Assembly (NCBI GenBank): GCA_029053015.1
Contig: JAIDHX010000043.1
Location: 1-64,000 of the forward strand
From: Lachnospiraceae bacterium
GTDB taxonomy: Bacteria; Bacillota; Clostridia; Lachnospirales; Lachnospiraceae
DNA: 64,000 nt
Direction of reading: 5' to 3'
Shown piece by piece: positions 1-8,038 of this stretch. The position numbers and the translations under genes were made by a program. Positions within the stretch are counted from its first letter, which is position 1; every line of letters begins with the position of its first letter. Below the pieces are notes generated by a model. That model saw only the letters and a list, made by a program, of their open reading frames with translations. It searched no databases and was not told the DNA's origin.

Positions 1-371
1 GCAATGCACTTATTGTCTACATAGAACTCTACAAATTTATTACCGCTCCGGCACCTGTTATCGACTTTGGTATCAAGAAATGTTTCGTAAAAAGCCACTG
101 ATTTCTCAAAGTCCTTGACTACAAGATAGACGCTTCCTAAATGCAGGGGATTTTTCTTTTCTTCCGTATCTTCGGGATTTCTGAGCAAAAGTGTATCCGT
201 TGAAACGTCAAACAATTCGCTCATCCTTATAATTTTCTCTACATCCGGTATAGCTTGTCCCAGTTCCCATTTGGAAACGGATTGGCGGGAAACCTCAAGC
301 ATTTCTGCAAGACGCTCCTGCGTCAGTCCTTTTTGAATGCGTATGCGTTGTATCTGTTCGCCTATTGTCAT
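1..371 (-). CDS. XRE-family HTH regulator fused to a VOC (glyoxalase-like) domain, partial
   Basis: The C-terminus runs off the window. Residues 1-60 form a Cro/C1-type helix-turn-helix, with LTQERLAEMLEVSRQSVSKW as the recognition region and a following IPDVEKI segment typical of XRE repressors. From about residue 75 the protein changes to a VOC fold start (HLGSVYLVVKDFEKSVAFY), the usual opening of glyoxalase/bleomycin-resistance domains. The start is the ATG at 371, behind a GGAGGTGGTC ribosome site. A ligand-sensing repressor in which the VOC domain binds a small molecule is an inference. The ligand cannot be told from sequence and the remainder of the domain is not visible. Confidence 0.8.
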   Translation of the reverse strand, partial: MTIGEQIQRIRIQKGLTQERLAEMLEVSRQSVSKWELGQAIPDVEKIIRMSELFDVSTDTLLLRNPEDTEEKKNPLHLGSVYLVVKDFEKSVAFYETFLDTKVDNRCRSGNKFVEFYVDNKCI

Positions 372-390
372 AATGACCACCTCCATATGT

Positions 391-419
391 ATTATGGCAT
401 ATAAAATAGGAGTCCTCAA
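391..419 (-). promoter_or_regulatory. Promoter of the HTH-VOC gene
   Basis: On the minus strand TTGAGG (414-419) and CATAAT (391-396) are separated by exactly 17 bases. They lie just upstream of the GGAGGTGGTC ribosome site of the gene starting at 371. The 372-474 interval holds nothing else recognisable. Confidence 0.5.
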
Positions 420-474
420 CCAACCCGACATGGAACTTTTGGCAACCGGCAGTTGCGCGGTTTTGACAGTCAGG

Positions 475-930
475 CTAATGTTCGCAGTTCAGGGCGCTCA
501 GATACGCTATAATCTTTTCACGGTATTCTGCATGGTGCGGCATACCTTTGCCCAATCCGGCGAGCTTTGGGAACTGGAGCTTGAGAAAACCTCCGTCTTT
601 TAAGGTGATGGAACAGTTAATGGATCCCATAATACCTTTTTTGATGATGCAGCTTTTAATGTCGGTGAGCAAAAAACAGGCGCCGACGTCTTCCTCAACG
701 GTATTTCTCAGGTCGGCAATAAGATTGTATGCATCCAGGTACTCACGTTCCTCACATTCGACGACAAGCAAATGCCGCGCAGTGATACCGACATAAACAC
801 TAAATTGTGAGCTTTTTTTCTTGTTTACCTGAAGGGTATTGCCATGTATGCCTGCCAACAGTGTTTCTCCGGCAGGAATATATTCTCCCAAAACCTGCAG
901 CATCTTTCCTTCATCAAAAATTCCGGACAT
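475..930 (-). CDS. Small PH-like domain protein, second gene of the DUF2828 operon
   Basis: 151 residues with no signal peptide or membrane segment. The alternating beta-strand pattern (GETLLAGIHGNTLQVN, SVYVGITARHLLVVE, CFLLTDIKSCIIKKG, CSITLKDGGFLKLQFP) followed by a C-terminal helix resembles bacterial pleckstrin-homology-like domains. That is an impression of fold, not a family match. The ATG at 930 has a strong AAAGGAGG site. It starts 14 bases after the stop of the DUF2828 gene on the same strand, so the two are almost certainly co-transcribed and it may be a partner of that protein. Function unknown. Confidence 0.6.
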   Translation of the reverse strand: MSGIFDEGKMLQVLGEYIPAGETLLAGIHGNTLQVNKKKSSQFSVYVGITARHLLVVECEEREYLDAYNLIADLRNTVEEDVGACFLLTDIKSCIIKKGIMGSINCSITLKDGGFLKLQFPKLAGLGKGMPHHAEYREKIIAYLSALNCEH

Positions 931-944
931 AAATAAAACCTCCT

Positions 945-2495
945 TTATAAGTATTCTTTTATTGCCGTCTCTACGGCGTCATATCTGGGCAGCGCAAGCT
1001 GGTCTGTCAGTATTTTGTAAGGGTCTGTTTCGCCTGTGAGAACCATCTTTGCAATCATAGGAGAGAAACCGCTCACAAGTGCAACGCCAAGTGCATTTTC
1101 CTTGACGGGAATGGTATTCGTCCTGCTGCGGATATTCCAAAATATAAGCCTCGGCAGACGGTAGCCATATTGGGAATAGCGTTTGGCAAATGTCTCGAAT
1201 AACCTCTCATCCGGAGGAACCAATTGGTGTGCGATAAGATGGCTTGTTGCAGTATCAAATTCCATGTCGGAGAGAATCAGCAGATTGGCGGGAAGGTCAG
1301 CCTGCGTCATATGGTTTTTCACGGCAGTTAAAAGAATCAGTTCAAACACGGCTTCTAAATCAGTGTTTGCCACTTCGTTGTAATGCAGCGCAATTTCTAT
1401 TTTGTCATGCAGTGTCTTTCCTTTGGATAAATCCACAAACTGGGGATTTTGGCTGAAGGAAATATAGCAGTCCTTAAATTGTCCCGTACAGCGCTCGGAA
1501 AAGTAAATAGCGAGTGCATTTGCCACATCGAGGCAGGATACATTTGTTTTCCCTATGCGGCTGGTCATACTGCCGGAGCCGTCGGCGATACAGAGTGTAT
1601 TTCCTGTTCCCAGCGCGTAATCGGGCAGGGCACGCCATAGCTCTTCCAATGTCGCGTCAGCGGGTTGAAGTGCCGGAGAATACGTGGGGCGGCTTTCTAT
1701 ATAGGAATGTACAATATCGTGCGGGAACAGCACATCTGCATGAATTTGCTGTTCACCTTTTTTGACAGCGCCGAGAAATTCCCTGCGGCGTTCTTCGTCG
1801 TTTCGCAGAAACGCCTTATTGTAGATAAGATTGGCTCTGGATGGAACGGCATCATAGCGGATATCAGCCCATTTTCTGCTGCTCATCATAACCTCTACGA
1901 CCTTCAGGTATTTTCTGAAGGCAGAGAGCATCTGACGGTATTCTTTGGCTGTCATAGAGAATTTCTGCGCAAGTATGCGTGCCATTTGCTTTGTCTGTTC
2001 AGAGGATGCATTTTCCGAGGGAAGCCACTTGGCGCAAAGACTGATGGGAGCGCCATTTTCCATGTTTATGCGGTCTTTTTCAAGCTGCTTCCAAAGCATA
2101 GCGACGGCCTCGTCCGCAAGGGGCGTCTGCATAAGCGAGACAACGATGTCCCATCTTGTGTACTCCGGTATCAGCGGCATAAGCGCTCTTGCCATTTCGG
2201 TGTGGTTTTGTGCCAGGTAAATAAAAAGCGTCCGAAAAAGCCTTCTTTCACCAAGTCCCTGCCTGACGTCACCGGCGAAAAAAAACCATTTTATGGCAAG
2301 AAGGAAATCTTCATAATATGCCTTTACAAATCTATCTGCAATTTCATCCGGAGAAGCATTTCTCAGCGAAGAAACGGCGAAATTCAAATCAAGCAGAGCC
2401 TTGCCCGTAGTCCTATAGCCTGTGGCGCCGTTTTCGGTCACGGAAGTGTTGTACTCATTATTCAGAACATCCTTAAGCTTCTGCATGAAACCCAT
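945..2495 (-). CDS. DUF2828 family protein: Ro60/TROVE-like helical repeats plus vWA domain
   Basis: 516 residues from the ATG at 2495, which sits 8 bases after GGAGG; an ATG 21 bases upstream lacks such a site. The N-terminus has the family signature (NGATGYRTTGKALLDLNF, then KWFFFAGDVRQGLGERRLFR). The first two thirds are helical and the last third is a von Willebrand A fold whose metal-site motif reads CIADGSGSMTSR, followed by LLILSDMEFD. Known of the family: DUF2828 proteins are related in architecture to Ro60/Rsr, the ring-shaped RNA chaperone that binds Y RNAs. The canonical Rsr N-terminal signature is absent. Two tRNA-shaped RNAs lie directly upstream on the same strand, the last ending about 32 bases before this start codon. 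An RNA-binding role with those RNAs as partners is inferred. Confidence 0.85.
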   Translation of the reverse strand: MGFMQKLKDVLNNEYNTSVTENGATGYRTTGKALLDLNFAVSSLRNASPDEIADRFVKAYYEDFLLAIKWFFFAGDVRQGLGERRLFRTLFIYLAQNHTEMARALMPLIPEYTRWDIVVSLMQTPLADEAVAMLWKQLEKDRINMENGAPISLCAKWLPSENASSEQTKQMARILAQKFSMTAKEYRQMLSAFRKYLKVVEVMMSSRKWADIRYDAVPSRANLIYNKAFLRNDEERRREFLGAVKKGEQQIHADVLFPHDIVHSYIESRPTYSPALQPADATLEELWRALPDYALGTGNTLCIADGSGSMTSRIGKTNVSCLDVANALAIYFSERCTGQFKDCYISFSQNPQFVDLSKGKTLHDKIEIALHYNEVANTDLEAVFELILLTAVKNHMTQADLPANLLILSDMEFDTATSHLIAHQLVPPDERLFETFAKRYSQYGYRLPRLIFWNIRSRTNTIPVKENALGVALVSGFSPMIAKMVLTGETDPYKILTDQLALPRYDAVETAIKEYL

Positions 2496-2526
2496 TGCGT
2501 TTTCCTCCATCTGCAATTTTGGTAAA

Positions 2527-2641
2527 CAGGGCTAGTTGGATTCGAACCAACGACAAGGGGAGTGACAGTCCATTGTAAAGTTGCTGCAAGAGCTTTTGAC
2601 AAAGCTCCTTTTTCCTGCTCTACCAACTGAGCTATAGCCCT
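2527..2641 (-). ncRNA. tRNA-mimic RNA 1 (Y-RNA-like) in the leader of the DUF2828 gene
   Basis: Read on the minus strand this is a tRNA outline without an anticodon arm. It has a 7-bp acceptor stem (AGGGCUA/UAGCCCU), U8-A9, a standard D arm (GCUC-AGUUGGUA-GAGC) and a perfect T arm (GUUGG-UUCGAAU-CCAAC). Where the anticodon arm belongs there are about 60 bases instead, with a 7-bp hairpin GAGCUUU-GUCA-AAAGCUC and then a tract UGCAGCAACUUU. No anticodon stem-loop of the normal size can be drawn and no CCA is encoded. Bacterial Y RNAs such as YrlA carry a tRNA-like module of this kind (known). With the Ro-like gene immediately downstream, a Y-RNA role is the leading inference. The acceptor/T-arm helix should be a substrate for RNase P or RNase Z, which would free it from the mRNA. 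Confidence 0.75.
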
Positions 2642-2648
2642 AAAAACA

Positions 2649-2761
2649 GGAGCGGCCGGAAAGGATTTGAACCTTTAAGACCATGAGAAAATTGCTGCAG
2701 GTGCCTTTTACAAGACACATCTTTAATTTGCCTGACTGAAGAGTCAAGCCGCAGCCGCTCC
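2649..2761 (-). ncRNA. tRNA-mimic RNA 2, diverged sister of RNA 1
   Basis: Seven bases (UGUUUUU) upstream of RNA 1 and in the same orientation. Its ends pair in an extended helix (GGAGCGGCUG/CGGCCGCUCC, 10 bp with one wobble). The D-arm position is an 8-bp hairpin with a CUUC loop (GCUUGACU/AGUCAGGC). The T arm is intact (AAAGG-UUCAAAU-CCUUU). The middle again has a 7-bp hairpin (GUGUCUU-GUAA-AAGGCAC) followed by UGCAGCAAUUUU. This matches the core of RNA 1 closely, while the rest differs, so the shared core rather than the tRNA part is what selection has held. The U-run after its 3' end could act as a weak terminator or processing spacer. Stretches 2762-2933 show no gene. Confidence 0.65.
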
Positions 2762-2933
2762 ATATGCCAACTATAGCATATTTAGGGAAAGAAGGCAATG
2801 AGAGCAGAGCTGTCTTTGACAGTTCTGACTCTTGTATTGATTGCAATAAAATGATATTTCTATATTAAATAGTATACTTTCTGTCAAACAAAAGAGATTA
2901 ATAAGTGAAGTTTAATCATGGAAAAGAGGATTT

Positions 2934-4187
2934 ATGAAATTAATTTGGAATGAGTATGCACATTTTATCCCGGACCAGGAAAAAGTATTTATCGGTAATA
3001 CAATGAATAAAGAGTGTATGTTTATCACAAAAGAATGTTATCAAATATTGAATAGCGCGATGAAAAAGAATTTGTCAGAAAAGCAGATTGTCGATTCTTT
3101 CCAGACGGAAAAAGAGCGTCAATATATGAAAGATTTAATTGAAATCCTGATGCAAAAAAGAATGATTGGGGAGTTTGATTATCTGAAACTGTTTAAAGAT
3201 AATTTAAAAATAACATGGGCATTTACCGATAAATGTAACTTAAGGTGTAGGCATTGTGCAAACTCATCCGGTGAAATGAAAAGAGGAAAAGAGTTAGAAA
3301 AAGAAGAACAGTTTTCTATTTCGGATCAAATTTGTGCATTACATCCGAAAAGTATCTGTCTAACCGGCGGAGAACCATTATACAACCCGTATTTTTGGGA
3401 ACTTGTGGACAATATAAAGGGACAATTTCAGGGAAATTTGAAATTAATGACAAATGGAACTTTAATCAGCGAAGAAAATGCCTCAAAATTGGCAGAACAG
3501 TTTTTCTCTATTGATATCAGTATTGATGGCGCTGATGAGGAAAGCTGCGCAAAGATACGGGGCAATCATGTTTTTGAAAAAGTAGTTCAGGGAATAAAGC
3601 TGTTGAAAAAACATGGAGCAAAAAAAATTGTGGCTTCTATGGTGGATTGCAGAGTTACGCATGAATACATACAGGCATTTAAAGATTTGTGTGAAAATGA
3701 GCTGGGTGTACAATATATGGTCAGGGCTTTTGATAGTATCGGAAGGGGCGAAGAAAATAAAAAAGAATTGGAAAATCTGCCTATTGAAATTTTGGAAAGT
3801 AATATAGAGGGAAAGAAAGAGAATAAACCGTCTTTTATAAAAAAAGAAGAAAGAAAATATATGCCGGATATATTTGGGTGTAAAGCGGCACTCATGGAAT
3901 TCTACATAGATTATCGAGGGCAGATTTTTCCGTGTCCGGTACTGGATTCAGAAGAGTTTCTTCTTGGTAATGTATTACATGAAGATCTAAAACAATATAT
4001 TTTCGAAAAACAGTATATGGACAGTAGGGGATATAGTACGTTGCTTAAGTACCTTCCATGGAATCTGCCGGGGTGCTCTGATTGTAAGAACCAGTTATTT
4101 TGTTACACATGCATAGGAGATATAAAAGATAAATATGAAAGTGGAATCATAAAGAATTGTAGTAAAAGAGTACCTTTTCAGAACTGA
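2934..4187 (+). CDS. Radical SAM/SPASM peptide-maturation enzyme 1
   Basis: 417 residues. The [4Fe-4S]-SAM motif is C101-N-L-R-C105-R-H-C108, and CLTGGEPLYNPYF is the SAM-binding GGE motif. Residues 1-90 form a separate small helical/winged domain that looks like the peptide-recognition (PqqD-like) element found at the N-terminus of many RiPP radical SAM enzymes. The C-terminus has a Cys-rich SPASM region (GCKAALMEFYIDYRGQIFPC, then C-x2-C-x5-C-x2-C) for auxiliary clusters. It starts the cluster, with the second radical SAM gene 12 bases behind. It should modify a ribosomal peptide, most simply by thioether or C-C crosslinking. The reaction is not determinable here. Confidence 0.8.
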   Translation: MKLIWNEYAHFIPDQEKVFIGNTMNKECMFITKECYQILNSAMKKNLSEKQIVDSFQTEKERQYMKDLIEILMQKRMIGEFDYLKLFKDNLKITWAFTDKCNLRCRHCANSSGEMKRGKELEKEEQFSISDQICALHPKSICLTGGEPLYNPYFWELVDNIKGQFQGNLKLMTNGTLISEENASKLAEQFFSIDISIDGADEESCAKIRGNHVFEKVVQGIKLLKKHGAKKIVASMVDCRVTHEYIQAFKDLCENELGVQYMVRAFDSIGRGEENKKELENLPIEILESNIEGKKENKPSFIKKEERKYMPDIFGCKAALMEFYIDYRGQIFPCPVLDSEEFLLGNVLHEDLKQYIFEKQYMDSRGYSTLLKYLPWNLPGCSDCKNQLFCYTCIGDIKDKYESGIIKNCSKRVPFQN

Positions 4188-4199
4188 GGTGGAATATAA

Positions 4200-5219
4200 A
4201 TGCTTTTTAACATATGGGTTACACAGGATTGTAATCTTTCTTGTAAGTATTGTTATGAAAAAAAGAAAAGAAAAAGGTATATGAGTCTGGAAGAGGCAGA
4301 TGCGGTTATCGCATTTATTTTGAAATATCAGACAGATAAAACGAATCAGGTAAATTTTCATGGAGGGGAACCGTTACTGAATTGGGACGTAATAGAATAT
4401 ATCGTGAAACAAATCAATCATTCATCCCTAAAAAAAGGGCGGTTTCGATTTAGCTTTACGACAAATGGAATATTACTTACCAATGATGTTCTGCGTTTTT
4501 CCAAAGAAAATGATGTTCTGATTTCTGTCAGTATTGATGGGAAACCGGAAACACATAATAAAAACCGCGTAGATATGAGCGGAAAAGATACCTATCATAT
4601 GGTGGAGGAATGTTTAAGACGACTTGATGAGAGTGGGATAAATTATGAAATCAGAATGACATATAATGCAAAAACCATATCAGAGCTGGCCTGTAATGTT
4701 AAATTTTTGTTGGAAAATTTTAATTGCTCCTGTCTGCGCTGGGCACCGGACTATTTTGATTGTGGATGGAATGAAGAAAAAGTACAGATATTCATAAAAC
4801 AATACCGGAGCATAATGGAATACCAAAAAAAGTTAAAAAAGGAGCAGGCAGAAAAAATAGCGGTTTTAAATATAGATAATTTTAATAAATTGGGCAGATG
4901 CTGCGGCGGCATAACAGAGATGAATATTGACACGGGGGGAGATTTATACCCTTGTACTTTTGCCTGTGGGAAGGAAGCGTTTCTGATAGGTAATATCAAA
5001 GATGGGCCTGATATAGAACGTATCAATAGAGTATATGGCACAATGCAGAAAAGCTATCCGAGATGTGAAACTTGTCAAAACAAAGACTATTGTATTGGGA
5101 ATCGTTGCAAAATGATTAACTATATGGAAGATACCTGCTGTGGTAATACTTACATAGAAAATCTTTGCAGACTGTCCAATGCAGAGATTACCTTATTAAG
5201 AGAACAATGGATGCTATAA
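4200..5219 (+). CDS. Radical SAM/SPASM peptide-maturation enzyme 2
   Basis: 339 residues. The cluster motif lies at the very N-terminus (C11-N-L-S-C15-K-Y-C18-Y), with FHGGEPLLNWD as the GGE motif. The C-terminal SPASM domain is well formed: CGGITEMNIDTGGDLYPC, then FLIGNIKDG, C-x2-C-x5-C and a last CRL. Unlike enzyme 1 it has no N-terminal recognition domain, so it may rely on enzyme 1 or on the leader itself for substrate binding (inference). The start ATG follows GAGGTGG. It is followed 23 bases later by the small peptide gene. Two different SPASM enzymes in series suggest a two-step modification. Confidence 0.82.
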   Translation: MLFNIWVTQDCNLSCKYCYEKKKRKRYMSLEEADAVIAFILKYQTDKTNQVNFHGGEPLLNWDVIEYIVKQINHSSLKKGRFRFSFTTNGILLTNDVLRFSKENDVLISVSIDGKPETHNKNRVDMSGKDTYHMVEECLRRLDESGINYEIRMTYNAKTISELACNVKFLLENFNCSCLRWAPDYFDCGWNEEKVQIFIKQYRSIMEYQKKLKKEQAEKIAVLNIDNFNKLGRCCGGITEMNIDTGGDLYPCTFACGKEAFLIGNIKDGPDIERINRVYGTMQKSYPRCETCQNKDYCIGNRCKMINYMEDTCCGNTYIENLCRLSNAEITLLREQWML

Positions 5220-5242
5220 TTTATAGAAAGGAATGACAGCGT

Positions 5243-5491
5243 ATGAAAAATGAAATAACAGATTTTTTGGAATTGAGAAATCAGTTTGATGTAAGGTTGC
5301 AAGGCTGTGATAACGACTGCAAGGAATATAGAAGGTCTACAGCAACGGAAGTCAAGGCGATTGAAGGTTTGGGTATTAACTGTACTGAACCGTCAATGGA
5401 TGACATACGTGCAGGAATGGAAATGGCAGAAATACTTGGTATTACATATTGTTATCGTATGTTGACGGGTAAGACGACATATATGTGGTAA
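5243..5491 (+). CDS. 82-residue Cys-containing peptide, candidate RiPP precursor
   Basis: Starts at an ATG behind AAAGGAATG and sits between the maturases and the transporters, where RiPP precursors are often found. It has four cysteines: a CDNDC pair near residues 22-26, then one each near 47 and 70. The tail is rich in Thr, Tyr, Met and Trp (LTGKTTYMW). There is no signal peptide, no Gly-Gly cleavage site and no membrane segment. I do not recognise the family. It could also be a small accessory protein, with the true precursor elsewhere. No other small ORF with a ribosome site was found inside the cluster. Confidence 0.5.
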   Translation: MKNEITDFLELRNQFDVRLQGCDNDCKEYRRSTATEVKAIEGLGINCTEPSMDDIRAGMEMAEILGITYCYRMLTGKTTYMW

Positions 5492-5540
5492 AAAATTAAA
5501 CGTTATTATAGTATCCATTGTTTTTTATCAGGAGGTTTCC

Positions 5541-8036
5541 ATGTTTATTTTCGCAAAAATGATGGTGAAACACCATATAAAACGTAGTTATATGATAATA
5601 TTTGGCATTGCCTGTTCGGTGGCAATGATGTTCTGCATGATACAAATGGGAGATAGTATTATCAACAAATACAAAGAACAGGCATTGGGAACCAACCGGT
5701 ATGATTTTCATATCAATGGTCTGACAAAAGAGCAGGCAGATTGGTTAAAGAGAGAACTTGATAAAGAGGAAATAGAAGCGTTAGGAATCCTTTATAGTGA
5801 TTACTGTGAAATGCAAATGAAACCGGAAATGCTTCAGAAAATGGAGTTTCAGATATTTGCGGGAACAAAAGAAGGATTGGAAGAGCCCGGTCTGCGGCTT
5901 CGTGAAGGGACATGGTGTGAACTGCCGGATGAAATCGTTTTGGAGCAATATGTCTGCGATATGCTGGGAAGTCAGATTGGCGATGAAATAACAATTATTT
6001 GTAATCTGTCGGGAGAAACCTATTGTTTCCGACTTGTCGGAGTCATGGAAAACACACCGGCTTTATTAAGTAGCGGCTGGACGAGAGGATTTTTGTGCGT
6101 TTCGCTGGAGTTCCTATATGATGCAGGTCTGGCAACGCCGGAAGCAGAAGAATATAGCTTGATTATTACGGTAAATTCCGATATTGACGCTTATGATAAT
6201 GAAAAAATAGACGAACTATACATGAAAGCCAAAGAATTGCTCGCAGAACTTTATGGGATAGATTATTATGATACGATTCAGAAAGCAGTCAACGGGCAGG
6301 CAACGGAGGAAGAGAAGGATGTTTTAGGGAAAATTGGTGAAAGAATTGGATTTAATCATTCAAAAACAGAAAATATTGCGGAATATGTGTCGCAGTCGGA
6401 AACCGGAAAAGCATTAAAAGCATTTGTGATATTGATTGCCGTTGCTATGGTATTCTTGATTTTTAACAGTATGCACCTTACCATTGCTGAAAATACGAGA
6501 GAATTGGGAATGCTCCGCTGTATCGGAATGGATTATAGACAAACCGGTCTGGTTGTATTTACGGAAAATATTTTTTACTGCATCTTAGGGTACGGAATTG
6601 GAGTTGTTTTTGGAAATGTACTGAATCAGGTGCTTGCAAAAAATATTCTTTATTATCTGACCGGCGATTACGTAAAAATCCGGCAGCTTGGAAGCAGTTA
6701 TCTGCTGACGGCAGCCGTTGTCCTGATTTCTCTGGCCATGGCGTTTGTATTATCCGTACATAAAATTTGGGTGCTGACTCCCATAGAAGCAAGTAAATAT
6801 ACGGGGGTAACTGCCAAAAACAAAAAAGTGCAAACGATCGAAAAGTGGTCTGCCGTAAAATTTGCGGGAAGAAATATCGGGCGGGAACGAAGCAAAAGCA
6901 TGATTGTGATGATTTCCATGATTTTTTCCATGATGATACTGATGCTTATCATAAATACTGTCGGTTCTGTAAAACTGCCAGAAAAGGACAAAAAAAGCAG
7001 ATTTTCAGATTATGAAGCATATGTGCTTCTTTCCGGAATGATGGATGCCCTGGAAGGTATTTCTTCTGCAAAGATTACTTTTTCAGAAATGGAGGAAGTG
7101 AAGGAGATAAACGGTGTAGAGAAGTTATATGCAATTGGTGCGAATCTTGATACGGAAGAAACCATGTATCATGAAAATGGTAACAGGATTCCAGATATCA
7201 TTTACAATGATGAGATGTGGAAGTGGCTGTTAGAACAAAACGGGAAATCTGAACTTTGGGAAAAGGGACCGGATTCCATTTGCGTGATAACGGGAGCGTA
7301 TGGAGAAGAAGAAAAAAAGCTTCTCGATGAAATAGAAGAAACGGGTGCCATTGCTTATAGACTGGAAAATGGAAAAGAAGGCATTTTGAATGTTGATTTT
7401 GTGCTATATGCTGATTACATACCGGAGTATAAGGGAACGTCCGGTACTCCGGTTACGATTATCCTGACTGAAAAAGCTGCTTCGGAGATTTATACGGATT
7501 ATAGTTATCTGGATGTGATGATAAAATGTAATTCTGATGCGGATGAAAAGACATATGCTGATATTGTCGGTATCTTTTTGGAGAACGAGTATGCGATATG
7601 CGGGTCTTATGATGTTGGAATGGAGAAGATAATTACGGATGCGCTGGTGATTATTTACATTGCTGCATTGATTGTCATTGCCACGGCGGTCACTGCGGTT
7701 TTGAATATGATGATTATCATGAAAGCAAATCTTGTTCTCAGACGAAAAGAATATGGAATATGGAGAGCTTTGGGGATGCCTTTAAAACAATTAAAAAGAA
7801 CGATTAGCATGGAAATACTGTTAATGCTTTTTACGTCTTATGTGATAGCTGTTATGCTCTCATTTCCCATTCAATGCTACCTGTGCGACATGATAGGAAA
7901 TTGGAATATAACCGGTATCTTGTCAGGATATCTTGGAGTAGGTGCTTTTTCCATATTGTTGGTGTATTTCTTGGTCATGTTGAATCTTAAATTTAAGGAA
8001 ACAAATCAGATTATAGCAGACATCAGGGAGGAATAA
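5541..8036 (+). CDS. FtsX-like ABC transporter permease (MacB/LolE type)
   Basis: 831 residues. The layout is that of FtsX-fold permeases with two repeats: one N-terminal membrane helix, a large extracytoplasmic domain, three helices around residues 295-420, a further helix near 465, a second extracytoplasmic domain, and three C-terminal helices from about 690. The conserved cytoplasmic phrases NTRELGMLRCIGM and RRKEYGIWRALGMP mark the two FtsX repeats. Start ATG 5541 follows AGGAGG. The partner ATPase begins 2 bases after the stop. In this cluster it probably moves or protects against the modified peptide. Such permeases act by mechanotransmission on substrates at the outer face of the membrane. 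Confidence 0.85.
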   Translation: MFIFAKMMVKHHIKRSYMIIFGIACSVAMMFCMIQMGDSIINKYKEQALGTNRYDFHINGLTKEQADWLKRELDKEEIEALGILYSDYCEMQMKPEMLQKMEFQIFAGTKEGLEEPGLRLREGTWCELPDEIVLEQYVCDMLGSQIGDEITIICNLSGETYCFRLVGVMENTPALLSSGWTRGFLCVSLEFLYDAGLATPEAEEYSLIITVNSDIDAYDNEKIDELYMKAKELLAELYGIDYYDTIQKAVNGQATEEEKDVLGKIGERIGFNHSKTENIAEYVSQSETGKALKAFVILIAVAMVFLIFNSMHLTIAENTRELGMLRCIGMDYRQTGLVVFTENIFYCILGYGIGVVFGNVLNQVLAKNILYYLTGDYVKIRQLGSSYLLTAAVVLISLAMAFVLSVHKIWVLTPIEASKYTGVTAKNKKVQTIEKWSAVKFAGRNIGRERSKSMIVMISMIFSMMILMLIINTVGSVKLPEKDKKSRFSDYEAYVLLSGMMDALEGISSAKITFSEMEEVKEINGVEKLYAIGANLDTEETMYHENGNRIPDIIYNDEMWKWLLEQNGKSELWEKGPDSICVITGAYGEEEKKLLDEIEETGAIAYRLENGKEGILNVDFVLYADYIPEYKGTSGTPVTIILTEKAASEIYTDYSYLDVMIKCNSDADEKTYADIVGIFLENEYAICGSYDVGMEKIITDALVIIYIAALIVIATAVTAVLNMMIIMKANLVLRRKEYGIWRALGMPLKQLKRTISMEILLMLFTSYVIAVMLSFPIQCYLCDMIGNWNITGILSGYLGVGAFSILLVYFLVMLNLKFKETNQIIADIREE

Positions 8037-8038
8037 GG

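Noticed and set aside
1665-2525. A 286-codon plus-strand ORF
   Set aside because: It is the antisense shadow of the DUF2828 gene, with no ribosome site and a Cys/Phe-rich composition typical of shadows.
2527-2641. An ordinary tRNA gene, or a tRNA with an intron
   Set aside because: Acceptor, D and T arms fit, but no 5-bp anticodon stem with a 7-base loop can be drawn and the insert is too short for a self-splicing intron. The neighbouring RNA has the same insert core with a different tRNA shell.
2640-2846. A 68-codon minus-strand ORF
   Set aside because: It lies across RNA 2 and has no ribosome site or protein-like composition.
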